Source of the DNA: Owenia fusiformis | Lineage: Eukaryota; Annelida; Polychaeta; Sabellida; Oweniidae | Direction of reading: 5' to 3' | Length of the DNA stretch: 64,000 nt | Assembly: GCA_903813345.2 (NCBI GenBank) | Contig: CAIIXF020000003.1 | Coordinates: 9,380,218 to 9,444,217 of the forward strand | Part shown: one piece after another, positions 16,456 through 28,652 of the stretch | Layout of the letters: the number at the start of each line of letters is the position of its first letter | Numbering within the stretch: the stretch's first letter is position 1 | Position numbers and translations under genes: made by a program | The notes under the pieces: generated by a model | The model's input: only the letters and a program-made list of their open reading frames with translations | Databases searched by the model: none | Told to the model about the DNA's origin: nothing

Positions 16456-19400
16456 TTAAAAGATCAAATACATAAAATATTTTATAAAGTTTGTTGTCTT
16501 GCTTCGTATTAAGCCACAGATTACCCCAGCGACGTTTCCATCATTGCATCTTTTCCAATGAGTCCCCGCTTTTTCCGATTGCCATTCATTAAAGCACCAG
16601 AAATATTTAGAGAAATCGTTATTTTTGTAATTGAAGTTGCACTGGCCAATGTGTCTCTCATTACCAGTACAGTGTACATCATCAATCATCTCCCAGTAAT
16701 CTTTGTCCCAAGGATCTTTATGGTTTTCATATCTTGAAACGTTTCCTTTATATGTTGATACGTTTCTGTGTGCTAGCCCAAGTTGTTGACAAACGACTTT
16801 AGCACCGTTCACATCCCATGTTGAAGAGCATATCTTTCTCCACCTACCATCAACAAAGATCTGAACTACTCCTGAATTTTGCCCTCTTTTATTTGGGTCT
16901 CTTTGTAGTCGTACGGGGACTTTTTCACATATTACACTTGCCCTTCTCTCAGTAGGACACGAGACGTTGTCACCGTGGTTAAATGAGCAGTCAGCGAGAT
17001 TGTATTCGTCACCATTGCAGACGACATCACTCATAACGAAATCAATAAACCGGCCGCCATATGTCATAGGAAATTGAAAGCATCTGTAATGGGAGAAGGT
17101 GTCAACCGCAGCATTCCTTGGATCAAAACCTTGGAGCAAAATGTACGAGGGTCGTTAAATTGATATTGATAAAACTGCTCTCAACATTAACATGTTAATC
17201 AAGGGATAAAGAAGAGATAAGTTCTTATTGAACACCCTTGTACTAGCTTTCCCTAATATTTACCATGCTGACGACAAGCAACCTTTGCTTCTTTGATACC
17301 AAACTTCCTGGCACAAATGTAAAGATCGATTTCGACACGACTGGCTTTTTTGTGGCCATCAATTTCGATACGCCAGGTCATAATACCCTCTACTGTGACG
17401 AATTTCTTCTCCGAACATCTCAAAGTCAACAATATCAACCAATTCTGAAATAAAACCAACTAAGTGAAAGAAATCAACCAATTCTGACACAAATGTGCAT
17501 ATGGTTTAATACATACTACGTGTGAATTGATATTAGACCTCCGCTTGGGTCGACACTTTTCACAGAGGTCAAGGTCAAGGTCGCACGTGTTTAAAGTTAA
17601 CGTAAGTTTATTTAATGGTAAAAAACACTGAAGTATTTCTAAATAGATTAGATCCACGTAAGTTACAAAATGTCAACGTTGCAACAGAAAGCAACGGCTC
17701 ATTGAAAGGTAAAGTTCAATTTTACACGACACATACATGTTATTGCTAAGTGTTTCGAATTTATGGTAGCTTGCAACTGAATGGTTCTAAAGTACATGTC
17801 ACATACATAGGGAGTAAACTGGTATAGTGAGTGAATATCAATGATGTTTTTTAGTCATGCATAACATCAACAGAGGAAACAAAACGAATCTCGGGAATAA
17901 TTCTAAATAATGCTCTTACCCGGTTCTTTGTCGAAGCAGGAAACGAGAAGGAAATTACTACAATATTTATTTTCAATTTTACACGTCTGAACCGCATCAT
18001 ATTCTGAACACCTAATCCAAATGCCTTTTGTGCGTTTGCCTGTTCGTTTCTTTTTGTTAAATACACCATATGTTCCGACTCTACCATATTTATATCCCAG
18101 ACTAATACACGCAGATTCGGCTACTATCTTATTATATGATGCATGAATTGTTCCTTCTTTAAAAAGGCAAACCTTCCTCCATTTGTTCTCATACCATATT
18201 TCAAGTTGACCAGCGGTGTTACTCTGGCCCCCAACTAAGCGGGGTCTCGTTGCTGTATCAACACAAGATATTTGTATCCCAATTGAGCCACATTCAAGTG
18301 CTTGCGTTTTATGCCAAGGACTCGCACGGCCGTAAAGTGCTGTCCACTTAGTATAATAACAATCCCCAAGCGTTTTCTCTCTTCCATTGCAATTCAAATT
18401 AGTTATAATTCGGTAGTCCCCATATATTTCATATGGTTTAAGAGTGAAGCCATAATGAGCTTTAAATCCCAATTGTTTGCAAACAACCTGCGAAGCTTCT
18501 GTCGTCCAGTTGGTGCCACAAACAGGGAACCACTCACCAAGACTACCTTGTACCTGGAGCTGGCCATACGTTTGATATTTCAAACGAATCTGATTATCCG
18601 GCTTCGGATCTGAAATCATGGTTTTGCTCGAATATACAGTGCGTATAAAAAAAACGCAACAGATTGTTATCTTGGAAAAGCACAAAACCAGTGATAACAG
18701 CATTGATTTCATTCAATGCACAATAAAGCCATGTGTCTCCTCTTTACAATGATATATCATTCATTGATATTTGGTCATGGTTTGGTGAGTAATCATTCCA
18801 TTTGCAAAGTGGTCCAAAATTAGCTTCGGGCCAAGTTATAAACATTGCAAAAGTCAGTGTACGGAGCCCAATGCAATATTGGACGAAAACATAAAACCAA
18901 GGCTGACTGCATCCTTTTAATTCAATGTACCAAAAAGCCAAATTACTCCTCTTTGCAATGGAATATCATTCATTCACAGGGAGTCATCTCTGGTCGAATA
19001 ATCATTAATTTTGCAAAGTGGGGCAATATTCAGCTCGGACCCAAGTTTAAAACATTGCAAAAGTCAGCACAAGGGGCATAGGGGCTATCGGAAGAAGTTG
19101 TGACAGGTATGGCATAGACAGTAAAGTGTTCATACTCATACTCTTGCAAGAATACATCCTATACCCCTCCAAATTGCCACCACTTCCTTAACTTGCACAT
19201 AAAGATGCGCTCATCTGTCCACGTCATGCATGGTTCAGCCCTGAATCATGTGTGGGTTAAAGTAAAGAAAAGCAGCCCATGGGCAAATCTTTCTCTAGGT
19301 TTTGCAATATCTGGTGGAGGAATTGTGAGCACAGATGCTCCTAAGATAGCTCCAAACGAAAAAGTCACAACAATTCAAGTCAGGGGAACTTCCATAGGCA

Positions 19401-22400
19401 CTTAGCCCTTGCACTGATTTTTCAATATCTAAAACTTGGCGCAGAGCCGATTTTGACCCACTGTGCAAATGGAAGGATTTCTCACCCAACCATTACCACA
19501 TGTGAATGAATGACATATCATTGCAAAGAAGAGAGACATGGCTTTATGGTACATTAAATGAAATTGATGTAGTCATCACTAGTTTTGTGATTTTTCGAGA
19601 TAACTACTTGTTGCGTTTTTTTTGATACGCCCTGTATATATTTTTAAATCAAAGATTGCTATATTTATTAATCCGCCAAAAGCTTTCGACACTGCATGGT
19701 TTGAAATACATTTTGAGTTATATTCTCTTCGACAAGAGTATCGAAATACGCATAAAATAGGTCACTACTTCTCTCGAACCGAAGTAAAAAAATGGAGTGT
19801 TATGACATGATTTCAAAAACAAATCAATAACATTGTGATGTGTTGTTCCCCAGGGATCAGTCATTGAACCCATTCTGTTTCTCATGATTCTTATCATAGC
19901 AATAACTTAAAATTAAATTTTGGTCAGTACTAAATAGCGATACACTCCCATTCAATAAGTTTGGTAATGGGAAGTCCCAACTGGATAACATGCTTAAGGT
20001 AGTTTATGTTTCCGTCATAAATTTTACCCCAAAATATAATGTGTCGAGAATTTATGACACATATAGTTTAATAATATAATATGAACAGAAACACGGGGTA
20101 TGGGAGGGAACTTCAGGTTGCCAATTATTGGAGGGGGTGTCTACTGCCAAAATCAAAATGCTTACCACTGAATAATTTACTCCCACATGAGACTCCAGCT
20201 TCCAAATGTTTTTCGGTTCCAGAACACCTTCCAAATGAATGTAAACATTCACCTTGCTCAACGTTGGGATTGCAACTCATGAAATTCAGGGCACGTGAGC
20301 GAGTGATATTTGGTAAATTTGGTATGTTGTCTAACGGTTGAGCAAATTTCCAATTCAACCCCAGCTTCTTACAAACTGCAACTGCGACTCGTCGATCAAA
20401 TCTACGGCAAATGGAATGCCATCTTCCATTATGTAGGACTTCTACTCGACCAACCTTTGAGCCGGGCTCACTTTCAACCAATCGTAATTGAAAGTCACAA
20501 GTGACGTGTAAGTCATATCCATCGTAAACCCTCGTAACACCTTTATAATAGGAAATCGTCTGTAAAGAGCTTTGCCAGCAATCTTCAATTTTCTCTTCTT
20601 TGCCTAAAAGCACATGGATTATAGGCCAATCGGTCATAAAAATATTATTTCAAAATGAATTGATTATGAATCCTTATCGAGAAAAGGGACGGGGTCAAAT
20701 GAAATTATGGTCAAAAGTTGAAATAGTTTTCTTGCAGTTTCTTTAGAAAGAAGAAAATACTGATTTCAATTCCAATGGTATTCAATGACGGAGTTGAGGG
20801 TCAGCCCTCACTTGGCTGTGCTATGAAAAAAGCATTGCCTGCATTTTGGTAAAATACGCGATTCCTATATACTGTATCAAATTAATCATAATGATGATTA
20901 TTGATTGAATTATTTACCAGTGCAAGTAAATATTGTTGGAAATACGGGAGTTTTCTTTTGTATTCTTCTGGAGTGATCATTCTAAAAGCATTCTTGGGAT
21001 CAAAGCCCAGTTGTCTGCACACAACCTCGTGAAGATTTTCAGCTGTTATTCGACTCACTCCTCCCCAATATCCATAGTTCTTGATTTCAACTTTGCCAGT
21101 ATGACCACTTGTGCCAATAATGCGAACTTCTGTTGCTATTTCTAAAAAAACGTGTTGTGAAATAAGGAAAAATATTTATAAGTTTAGCTTAGGTTTACTT
21201 GTAGTATTTATTTATAGTTACAACTTTTTATTCCTCTCTGTATCTGCTCATTAATGGCTTTTTGTTACCTGTTTGATTTCGGCGACAAATTATGCTTTCG
21301 TATTCTCCATTAGAGCACCCAGCACGACCAACGAATCTCGATCTTTTCCCATAAAGTCTGGACTCAAAGGACCAACGTGTTGTATTATTTGATGGGAGAT
21401 GTCCGAATGCGTTTACACCTACTTTATACGGATTTTCCGGGGTAACTCCCACCATTTTACAAATGCTGTCAAGGTCGCGTTCGATTCTCCAATGAATAGT
21501 TCTTGAAGTCCATAGGCTATCAGAGCAAACAGGTCGCCAGAATTCTTCATAGAATATCTCCAATCTTCCCGATGAGTTTACAGGGCCTTCAGTTAGCCTC
21601 ACGCGCGGCTTGCATACAGCTATAGCGTACGCAACTTCACCGGAATCGTGCACTGAAGGGGGGAACTGCGTACAATACAAAATATTCAAACATGACCGTG
21701 CTCTATTTGAATTTCTCAACCAATCAGAATGCAGCATAGCCAATATAGAACGTTCTCTAATTCTCCATAGATGCACGACCATGCTCTATTCAATCTGCAA
21801 TTTGCATTGTTTTGAGTGACGTCATCTCAGCTGCACATCTGGGGCTCTGTCCAGGGATAGCTGTTCTTTTTTACTCCCTCCGTAACTACTGCAACTATTT
21901 TATCAACACCCCATGTTTCATACACCGTATAAAATCTAAAACGGGGAGTAAAATAGAACAGCCCAAACAAATTCTAAAAATTTTCCGGCCGACTTCAGAA
22001 TCTTGATAGCATGCGTATTCTTCCTTCATGCCCGTTCCACAGACACGGCTTTTACTAATTTTTATGTTTGAATCGGAATAAATAATGATAGGCCATTCAA
22101 TATGGTGAAATTCAGCACTCGTTGGACAGAATGTTAGTACAAATGCACTCACCTTCGGTTCGTGCTTTGTACAACATTCTGTCCAACTCGTGCTGAATTT
22201 CACCATATTGAATGGCCTATCATTATTTATTCCTTAATCAATGTATCATTTTTTAGACAACAATTTCAATTTTAATTTATTATTGCAATTTTTCTCTTCG
22301 CAAAGGACGAAAATAAATAAAACATCACGTGATTTTAATTGAAACGAATAATATTGTTGCTAATACAAATAAATTATGCAGTTAACAAAACATCTCATGC

Positions 22401-24043
22401 CTTAAAAGTCTCATGGCAGCGTGTGTTAATGATATTTTCCAAAATTATACTGGTCAACAAATTCCCATGCAACTTAGAAATGCCCCAGATTTTCATATCC
22501 CTGAAAATATTTGCTCTAAATTAAGATTATCCTGTACTTTTAGTTTTATTGACATCTGGAACAGAATTAATGTGCGGAATATGAACACAATCTCAATCTT
22601 CAGAACACACGTTAAAAAGCTTTATGAAACAAGACCGAAGCTCAGCACCAATAGCCAAACCCTTAATTTAGATACATGTAGGAGTCTTGAAATGAAAATG
22701 AAAGGAGATTTGATTGCTCAGCTTTCACATTTGCAGTTTATTGAAAACCTACTAAAGCTTAACCAACAAGGTAAGATAGAGTTCTTACTTTACGGTCATA
22801 AAAACTATGACTCAAAATCTAATAACCAAATTCTTCATCTAACTGCAAAGTTCATCACCAAAAGTATGGAAATAGCCCTTGCCTTAAGCACTGTATCCAT
22901 GTATGTACTTATCCCCATCACTCATAGTGAGTGGCTTCATTTACTGAGTGGCTTCACGAAAAAATAAGCAGCATTTTAGGCCACCTTAGGTAGATTTAAT
23001 TTCAACGTAGGCAAAGACGAAATCATATGTGCATATCTACCTCTTTCTCCAATTTACATTTCTTTACAGGAGCATATTTGCAGTCTTTCAAAGAATCTTC
23101 AGTTCCTTTGCAGTCTACATTTGTTAGGGAGTATGGATGTTCACTTCGACCATCTAAAGCATCAAGAATATCTTACAGGCGTTTCTCGGTAGCCATTTTG
23201 TATTGTAATCATGATCGTACTGAACTGAACTGAACTGCTAGTGGAAATGTGACTTCTGAACCCAGTTTATATTTTGCGATCTGACAAATTTCTCAAATAT
23301 GATGAACATTCCGACCCTACTGTAATTGTTACCATTTGAGTGTTTATTGGGAGATATTTCGATATTTCACAATCAGATGCAGACGCTTTAAAACGCGAAC
23401 ATAATAGTTAGTTATCTTACACCAGCTAAAACCAAACATAGAGATGGGGTTGTTCTCGCTGAATCCAAGTTGTCTACACACAACTCTAATATCGTTCAGA
23501 TCCCAACCATCTTTGCAAATTCGTCCCCATGTACCGTTCAAGTAAATCTCCACACGTCCTTCACTTTCATCCCCACCAGCTAATCTTACATCGTATTCTT
23601 TGTTTACAGTATCCCCTAGAACTATGAAACAGTAGTCTCAGTGTTGGGTGCATAGCCTATTGAAGCATTAGATAGAGGTACTCAACTGAAGTATTCATGC
23701 GATTTATAATAGACTTTCGCAAATGTATAACATTTCAAATCAATGCGCCACATAATTTAAGTTGTTGAATGATTTGAAGTGCAATACAGGATATAATTGT
23801 GCTCGAGAAATTCTGTTTTGGCACGAGACGAAGTTTAAATCGTATCTGTATGATGTTTTAAAATTAATGGAAATACAATTACACATTTTAATTCAGGCTC
23901 ATTGACAATATAAACTATAAAATATAAATGAATGTGGGTGAGAACTATAGAATATGAAGTCCTGTTTAGTATGATAAGGCCAACTTACCTACTTTGATTT
24001 CAAACGTACAGAGTGACAAGATGAAATGTAAGAAAATCATCAT
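16456..24043 (-). CDS. Multi-domain SRCR protein, copy A (frameshifted, possible pseudogene)
   Basis: Nine exons: 24043-23989 (signal peptide [18 protein letters not shown]), 23615-23421, 23153-23041, 21665-21269, 21141-20918, 20603-20166, 18609-17920, one ending at 17264, and 17129-16456. Exon phases match copy B throughout. SRCR blocks are clear, for example [62 protein letters not shown] and RRASVIC; eight SRCR-like domains are expected. Two defects: exon 5 has four A instead of five near 20953, shifting the frame, and exon 8 lacks 8 bases relative to copy B. For exon 8 the acceptor at 17444 gives the wrong phase, while a weaker CACAG at 17393 restores it. The stop used in B is lost, adding 19 residues; AATAAA follows at once (16448-16443). 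If expressed it would be a secreted recognition-type protein. Confidence 0.8.
18637..19634 (-). mobile_element. Mariner-like element in intron 6 of SRCR copy A
   Basis: CAGTGCGTATAAAAAAAACG at the left (18637) and CGTTTTTTTTGATACGCCCTG at the right (19634) are imperfect inverted ends, with TA on each side. The 998-bp element matches a second copy at 53262-54248 in the opposite orientation. The interior carries decayed transposase-like sequence, best seen in the 53-kb copy (WTDERIF block). No intact frame. Confidence 0.75.
19665..19910 (+). pseudogene. Non-LTR retrotransposon reverse transcriptase remnant
   Basis: Plus-strand pieces read [20 protein letters not shown] and, after a frame change, [19 protein letters not shown] at 19845-19905. 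These correspond to the (S)KAFDxVxH and GVPQGSxLGPxLF motifs of LINE-type reverse transcriptases. The frame is broken and the YxDD motif is absent. It lies in intron 6 of SRCR copy A. Confidence 0.75.
21690..22233. repeat. Dispersed element with a 159-bp palindrome, in copy A intron 3
   Basis: From ATTCAAACATGACCGTGCTC to the palindrome end, this matches 46.25-46.74 kb almost base for base and in the same orientation. The last part (22075-22233) is a 159-bp near-perfect palindrome starting GGAATAAATAATGATAGGCC and ending in its reverse complement. Two more palindromes of exactly 159 bp are at 45853-46011 and 46577-46735. Confidence 0.8.
22413..22967 (+). CDS. 184-residue open frame of unknown function, antisense in copy A intron 3
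   Basis: The frame is uninterrupted for 184 codons on the strand opposite the SRCR gene. The part around residues 20-65 ([15 protein letters not shown] then [17 protein letters not shown]) is reminiscent of the C-terminal tail of LINE reverse transcriptases (..LWNxLPxxIRxxxSxxxFKxxLK), but the rest is not recognised. No introns or promoter can be shown. It is most likely transposon-derived. The segment after its stop (22930-22985) recurs reversed at 34.31 kb. Confidence 0.3.
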   Translation: MAACVNDIFQNYTGQQIPMQLRNAPDFHIPENICSKLRLSCTFSFIDIWNRINVRNMNTISIFRTHVKKLYETRPKLSTNSQTLNLDTCRSLEMKMKGDLIAQLSHLQFIENLLKLNQQGKIEFLLYGHKNYDSKSNNQILHLTAKFITKSMEIALALSTVSMYVLIPITHSEWLHLLSGFTKK

Positions 24044-24714
24044 TATATTACCGTCTCTATCAAGCTATTTGGTCGCATCGGATACATATGACTTGTATTA
24101 TTTAATATGTTCATTTGTATCTATACAATACCATTATGTATTACTCTGTTCTATAAACTGACTTTGTAATATTTATTTATTTTCTTGTTTCACGAATGAC
24201 TGTTTAACCGACATAAATACCCTCGCGAGAATTTAAAACAAATTATGAACAGATATACCACACCATTCCAATGGAAAAGGTTAAAGATGGAGATTATAAA
24301 TATTTAGTTTATATTTATTAAATTGCATATTTTTGTTATACAATTTTAAAGACCATACTAGACGAATAAGAAAAAAACATGAAAATTAAATGAAATTCCC
24401 TGGCTTCACTTTTATAAACACACATTTGCAAATAGATAGATAATATCAATCATAATTTTATAACTATGAATAGATGCTTTAACAAACACAATCAGTATTT
24501 ATCTGATAATGTACACACTGTTCTTTATCACGGCACGTTATCCGACTGTTATTGTTTATTGTGAAAGGTAAGATAACAGAAACGCCAAAATCGAAAAATC
24601 AACACTAATTGTACATTTATTTTCCCCAATTTTCTATGACACAAATATACATGTAGTAACGCAGGCACACATCTCATGAAATTATAAAAAGGAAAATTCA
24701 TATAGAGCTTTAAA

Positions 24715-26250
24715 ATATTTTTTGTATATCACGGTGCAGCATAAAAACTGCGTGCATACTATGCACGCAGTTGGAAACCCTGACAACCCGGGCGCATATT
24801 TTAAAATGGCAGACGGGAAGGACACGACTCCCATAAGGATGAAAAGTACTGGAAATACAAGGTTGGTTTTGTTTATCAGACATTACAATTACATGGAGAC
24901 TAGCTTACTTTACAAGTACCACTCGTGTAAACCTAGTTATCTCAATATAAGGTTCCCAAGGAGCTTTCATGTTCAAAATATACAGTGTTGCGTCATATAA
25001 TGCCTGTTTGTCGTAGTTTGATGTTTATTCAGCACTTGTGTTTGCATATACTGAAAAATACATGATTGCTGCATATAGTTTAAGTAATATAGTATTTTCT
25101 ATTTGAGACGCGCACTTTTCACAGAAATAGAAAATACTAGATTCAAGATTCAAGATTTTATTGTGTTTCAAACCAAACACTTGGTTTCCTCACAAAATCA
25201 ATTACAAGACATTTACATATAATTATACAGTTAAAAAACAACATGCATTGTTTCACAAATACTATCATACAATCTAATTTTTTCCTTTTTCAAATAGCTC
25301 CCGACGCTGATTAAAAAGTTTATTCATAAAATGTATCAATTCGTTAACAATTTCAAAATCATCAGAAGTCATTAAAAAGTTATATTTTTCTTCATCCGAC
25401 ATATTATCAAATGTGTCAATACTATCAACTTTTGTGTCGGTAATTGAAAAACCAACAATTGTTTATTAATCTGCTTATATTTTAAAACCTACATTCATCT
25501 AGACATAACTTTCTCTCTCACATGGTAGAATTATATATTCGTCACCGAATAGACGTATGAAACTATAAAACAATGCAAAATAAATGTCTTAAAATGACGT
25601 TTGAAAACACTTACAAGTATGATGACTTGTATGAGCTTTAAAATATTTTTCGTATATCACGGTACGGTATCAAAACTGCGAGCATACTATGCACGCAGTT
25701 GGAATCCTTGACAACATGCGCGAAAATTTAGAAATTGCAGACGGGGAGGACACGAATCCCAAAATAATGAAAAGTACTGGAAATACAAGATTAGTTTTGT
25801 TTATCAGACAGTATCATTTTGTGGAGACTTATTTACTTTACAAGTAGCACTATTTTTCTCATGATCATCTGATTTAATACACAATATTTTGTATTGTACA
25901 TGATAACCGGGTTGAAATTTACCAAAACAAAACCCAAGTATTTTCTATTTCTGTGAAAAGTGCGACATCAACTTATGTGTCGAATGTGTATGTATGTGTC
26001 GAATAACCAATGGAATTTTTTTTTATCAATCTGCTTATATTTTAAAACCTACGTTCATCTGGACATAGTTTTCGCTATCATATGGTAGAATTATATTATC
26101 GCCACCGAATGGACGTATGAAACCATAAATCAATGCAAAAGAAATGACCTTTGAAAACACAGATTCCAACTTGAATGATGCAATGCTGATATGCGCGCAG
26201 TTTGTCAGTGTATTAGACTGCGTGCATACTATGCACGCAGTTTGGATACC
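24715..26250. repeat. Two alternating direct repeats with a strong hairpin
   Basis: Module X (24715-24918; 25634-25852; fragment 26210-26250) contains AACTGCGTGCAT-ACT-ATGCACGCAGTT, a perfect 12-bp-arm hairpin in the first copy and with one mismatch in the second. Module Y (25452-25606; 26018-26155) starts TCTGCTTATATTTTAAAACC. The order is X-Y-X-Y-X(fragment). There is also a hairpin AGTATTTTCTATTT..AAATAGAAAATACT at 25090-25133 whose right half recurs reversed at 25936. Confidence 0.75.
25134..25445 (-). mobile_element. 3' end of a non-LTR retrotransposon (LINE)
   Basis: On the minus strand the frame reads KVDSIDTFDNMSDEEKYNFL, then MTSDDFEIVNELIHFMNKLF and NQRRELFEKGKN-stop, typical of the tail of a LINE reverse-transcriptase protein. 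It is followed by a short 3' UTR ending AATAAAATCTTGAATCTTGA, i.e. a tandem ATCTTGA tail at 25134-25160. The element is truncated at its 5' side, as LINE copies usually are. Confidence 0.65.
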
Positions 26251-26811
26251 ACACCGTGACGGTCTTAAGGCAGATTCAGATCTATGGGGGTTACAAAATT
26301 ACAAGCAACATGTACAATTGGCCTATAAATCTATTCCTTACCATCTCAAATACAATATCTCCCAAAATATTCACAATATATTATAAATTGGTGAAGTTAA
26401 AATGGATTCAAAGTGCAAAAATGGGTGAAAAAAGTTTAAATTCTCCCAAATAATAAGAATGGTTACCATTCTTATCGAAAAATAATACATTATTGTAAAA
26501 ATCTTTAGTTTTCCTAATATAATTGTGCACTTTGGGGATTTTTGGAAAATAGACATAAAAAGGAATGACTTAAGTAAGAAATTTTATAAAATTGAAAAAA
26601 TTTTTGTTGGGCTGCTCGCTCCTCTTCTCGCGAGGGCAACATGTATGCTGTATAATTCAAATAAATCAATATGATATATAAATCAATATCACGAAGTCAA
26701 CCTACATTACAGAAAAGGTTAATACGCAATAGTATCGTATATATACTAATAAATATATTAGATAAAATGACACCAGTCACATTTACCAGATGCGACAAAA
26801 CAGGTTTGGTT

Positions 26812-26875
26812 ATGACGAAAATGATGTATTTCTTATATTCGATTCTATTAATGTGCGTGTTTCAAGGTAATATTG
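26812..26875 (+). CDS. Signal-peptide exon assigned to SRCR copy B
   Basis: Reads [21 protein letters not shown] plus one base before GTAAGT. From the MM codons to the donor it is 55 nt, exactly as in copy A ([18 protein letters not shown]), with 9 of 19 positions identical and the same phase 1. An upstream in-frame ATG at 26767 would add 15 residues and weaken the signal peptide, so 26812 or 26821 is preferred. Confidence 0.7.
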
Positions 26876-28615
26876 GTAAGTTTATTAAATATTACATATT
26901 CTCAATGTGCTTGATTTATATATTGTAGGACTGCATTTTTCTGTTTAATTTTAATACAGAATATAGACAAGTTTTACATATAGGCGAGTCTTCAGCAAGC
27001 ATTTTTGGGAATTTAGAGGGCCACTTGATAGACATATTTTTTCTGAAAGATGACGTTTTGTAGCATCAGTCCACATATGTCTGGGTCGTATTAGTTTGTG
27101 GACGAAGGATTCTGAGCCTTTTTACCCCCTTAGAATAATATTTGAGGGGGGGGGGTATTAGATTAATTTTCTATTACATCTATTGTACTGATTTCTACAT
27201 ATTATAGTACAGATGTTAAGTGTATCCTAAAATAATAGAGAGATATGTTGACTGGTTTCGGAGAAAACATAATTTATAGAAATAAAAAAGCATATTTTTG
27301 TTCATTTTTTAGTTTCACGAAATCATTTCCAAGCTATGTGTGACATTGTAATAGAAGGCATGTAATGATTAAGTACTATTTTGTATTTTTAATATGGCTT
27401 TGTTGACCCCTACCTTAGAAATACAAGAAAGTGGAGGTGGCACAAATAGATCAGAAATTCTATAATTAGTACTAATACTTCTCCAAGTAGTATTTTAAAA
27501 ATGTATATGTGTTATCATCCTCCGATCACAGGGCTTCAAAATCCAGAATATATTCTTTCTTTTTACCCCCTGCGATAAGCAGTTAGCATTTCCCCGATTA
27601 AGAACTCGCAATCTGATTGGCTGTCGCAACACTGCGACAGAAATCATGTATAAGTCATTGCGCATAATAAGATCACGTGATTCAGTTTAATCGGGCGCTT
27701 CCAAATTGGTTATAGCAGGGGGAAGAAGGAGGTACGGATTCTGGATACCTGCTTACGAGGATGATGTGTTATATATAGGGGTAATTTAATGGGAGGGATG
27801 GCATATGGATTTTATTCTGAGGGATTCCGGAAAATATGATATTGGCCAAGGATAATATCATATTGAATTAGGGCAATAGCCCAAGTGCTAATATGATATT
27901 TCTAGAGGCAAATATCATATTATCCCAAGGAATAAAATTCATATTCTACCATGACCATCATTCACCTCAAAAAAATCGAAAGAAATCCCTGGGAATGGTT
28001 CTGATACAGGATCTTTATAGGGTTTTGGCTGATACAGGATCTAATACGGGATCTGATATTAGCTAATATGGGATTTTTGAATACCAATTCTATTCCCTGT
28101 TTATTTCCCAAGGAAAACATGTTCTTATGGAACAATTATAATGATCAACTGGTTTTTTAGATGACTTTGTTGGTCTAAAGGGTCATCCCTTCATGTTGAA
28201 TTCTAGTTTTTGTACTTTTCTTTTTCTAAACTTTTATCAAGAATTTCCCTTGAAATTTCCCTTGAAAGTGAATGTCTTATGATTCTTATTCAAATGCATT
28301 AGTCTGCATCTGTATGCTCAATATTCCATATAATATATCCTTTTAAATACAATATACTTGCCAATGATGCCTTGAAGCATGAGCTCTGTCTAGTCAAGCA
28401 TAGATTACCCTCTGAGGCACGGGTGCATTTTATCAGCTCAAGGATTCCTTCCAGGGGGAACAGGTAATTGCTATTTAGTCTATGCTGTCAATCTTCAACC
28501 TAAATATAGATGTTAGGGAGGGGTCATATCAGCACTTTCTATCCATAGTCACTAGAAAAATTCTAATATAACCCCCCTACACACACACACGCACGAACAC
28601 GCACGCACACACGCA

Positions 28616-28652
<37 letters not shown>

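Larger units (their letters stand above)
24044..26811. promoter_or_regulatory. Divergent promoter region between the two SRCR first exons, repeat-filled
   Basis: The signal-peptide exons of copies A (minus, from 24043) and B (plus, from 26812) face away from each other across this 2.8 kb, so both promoters should lie here if B's first exon is assigned correctly. The interval holds a module at 24715-24918 repeated at 25634-25852, another module at 25452-25606 repeated at 26018-26155, a LINE 3' end, and three copies of a hairpin (CTGCGTGCAT ACT ATGCACGCAG). No promoter motif could be fixed with confidence. Confidence 0.45.

Noticed and set aside
18302-18613. Frames antisense to SRCR exons (also at 43188-43508 and 43601-43903)
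   Set aside because: They mirror conserved SRCR coding sequence and carry no motif of their own.
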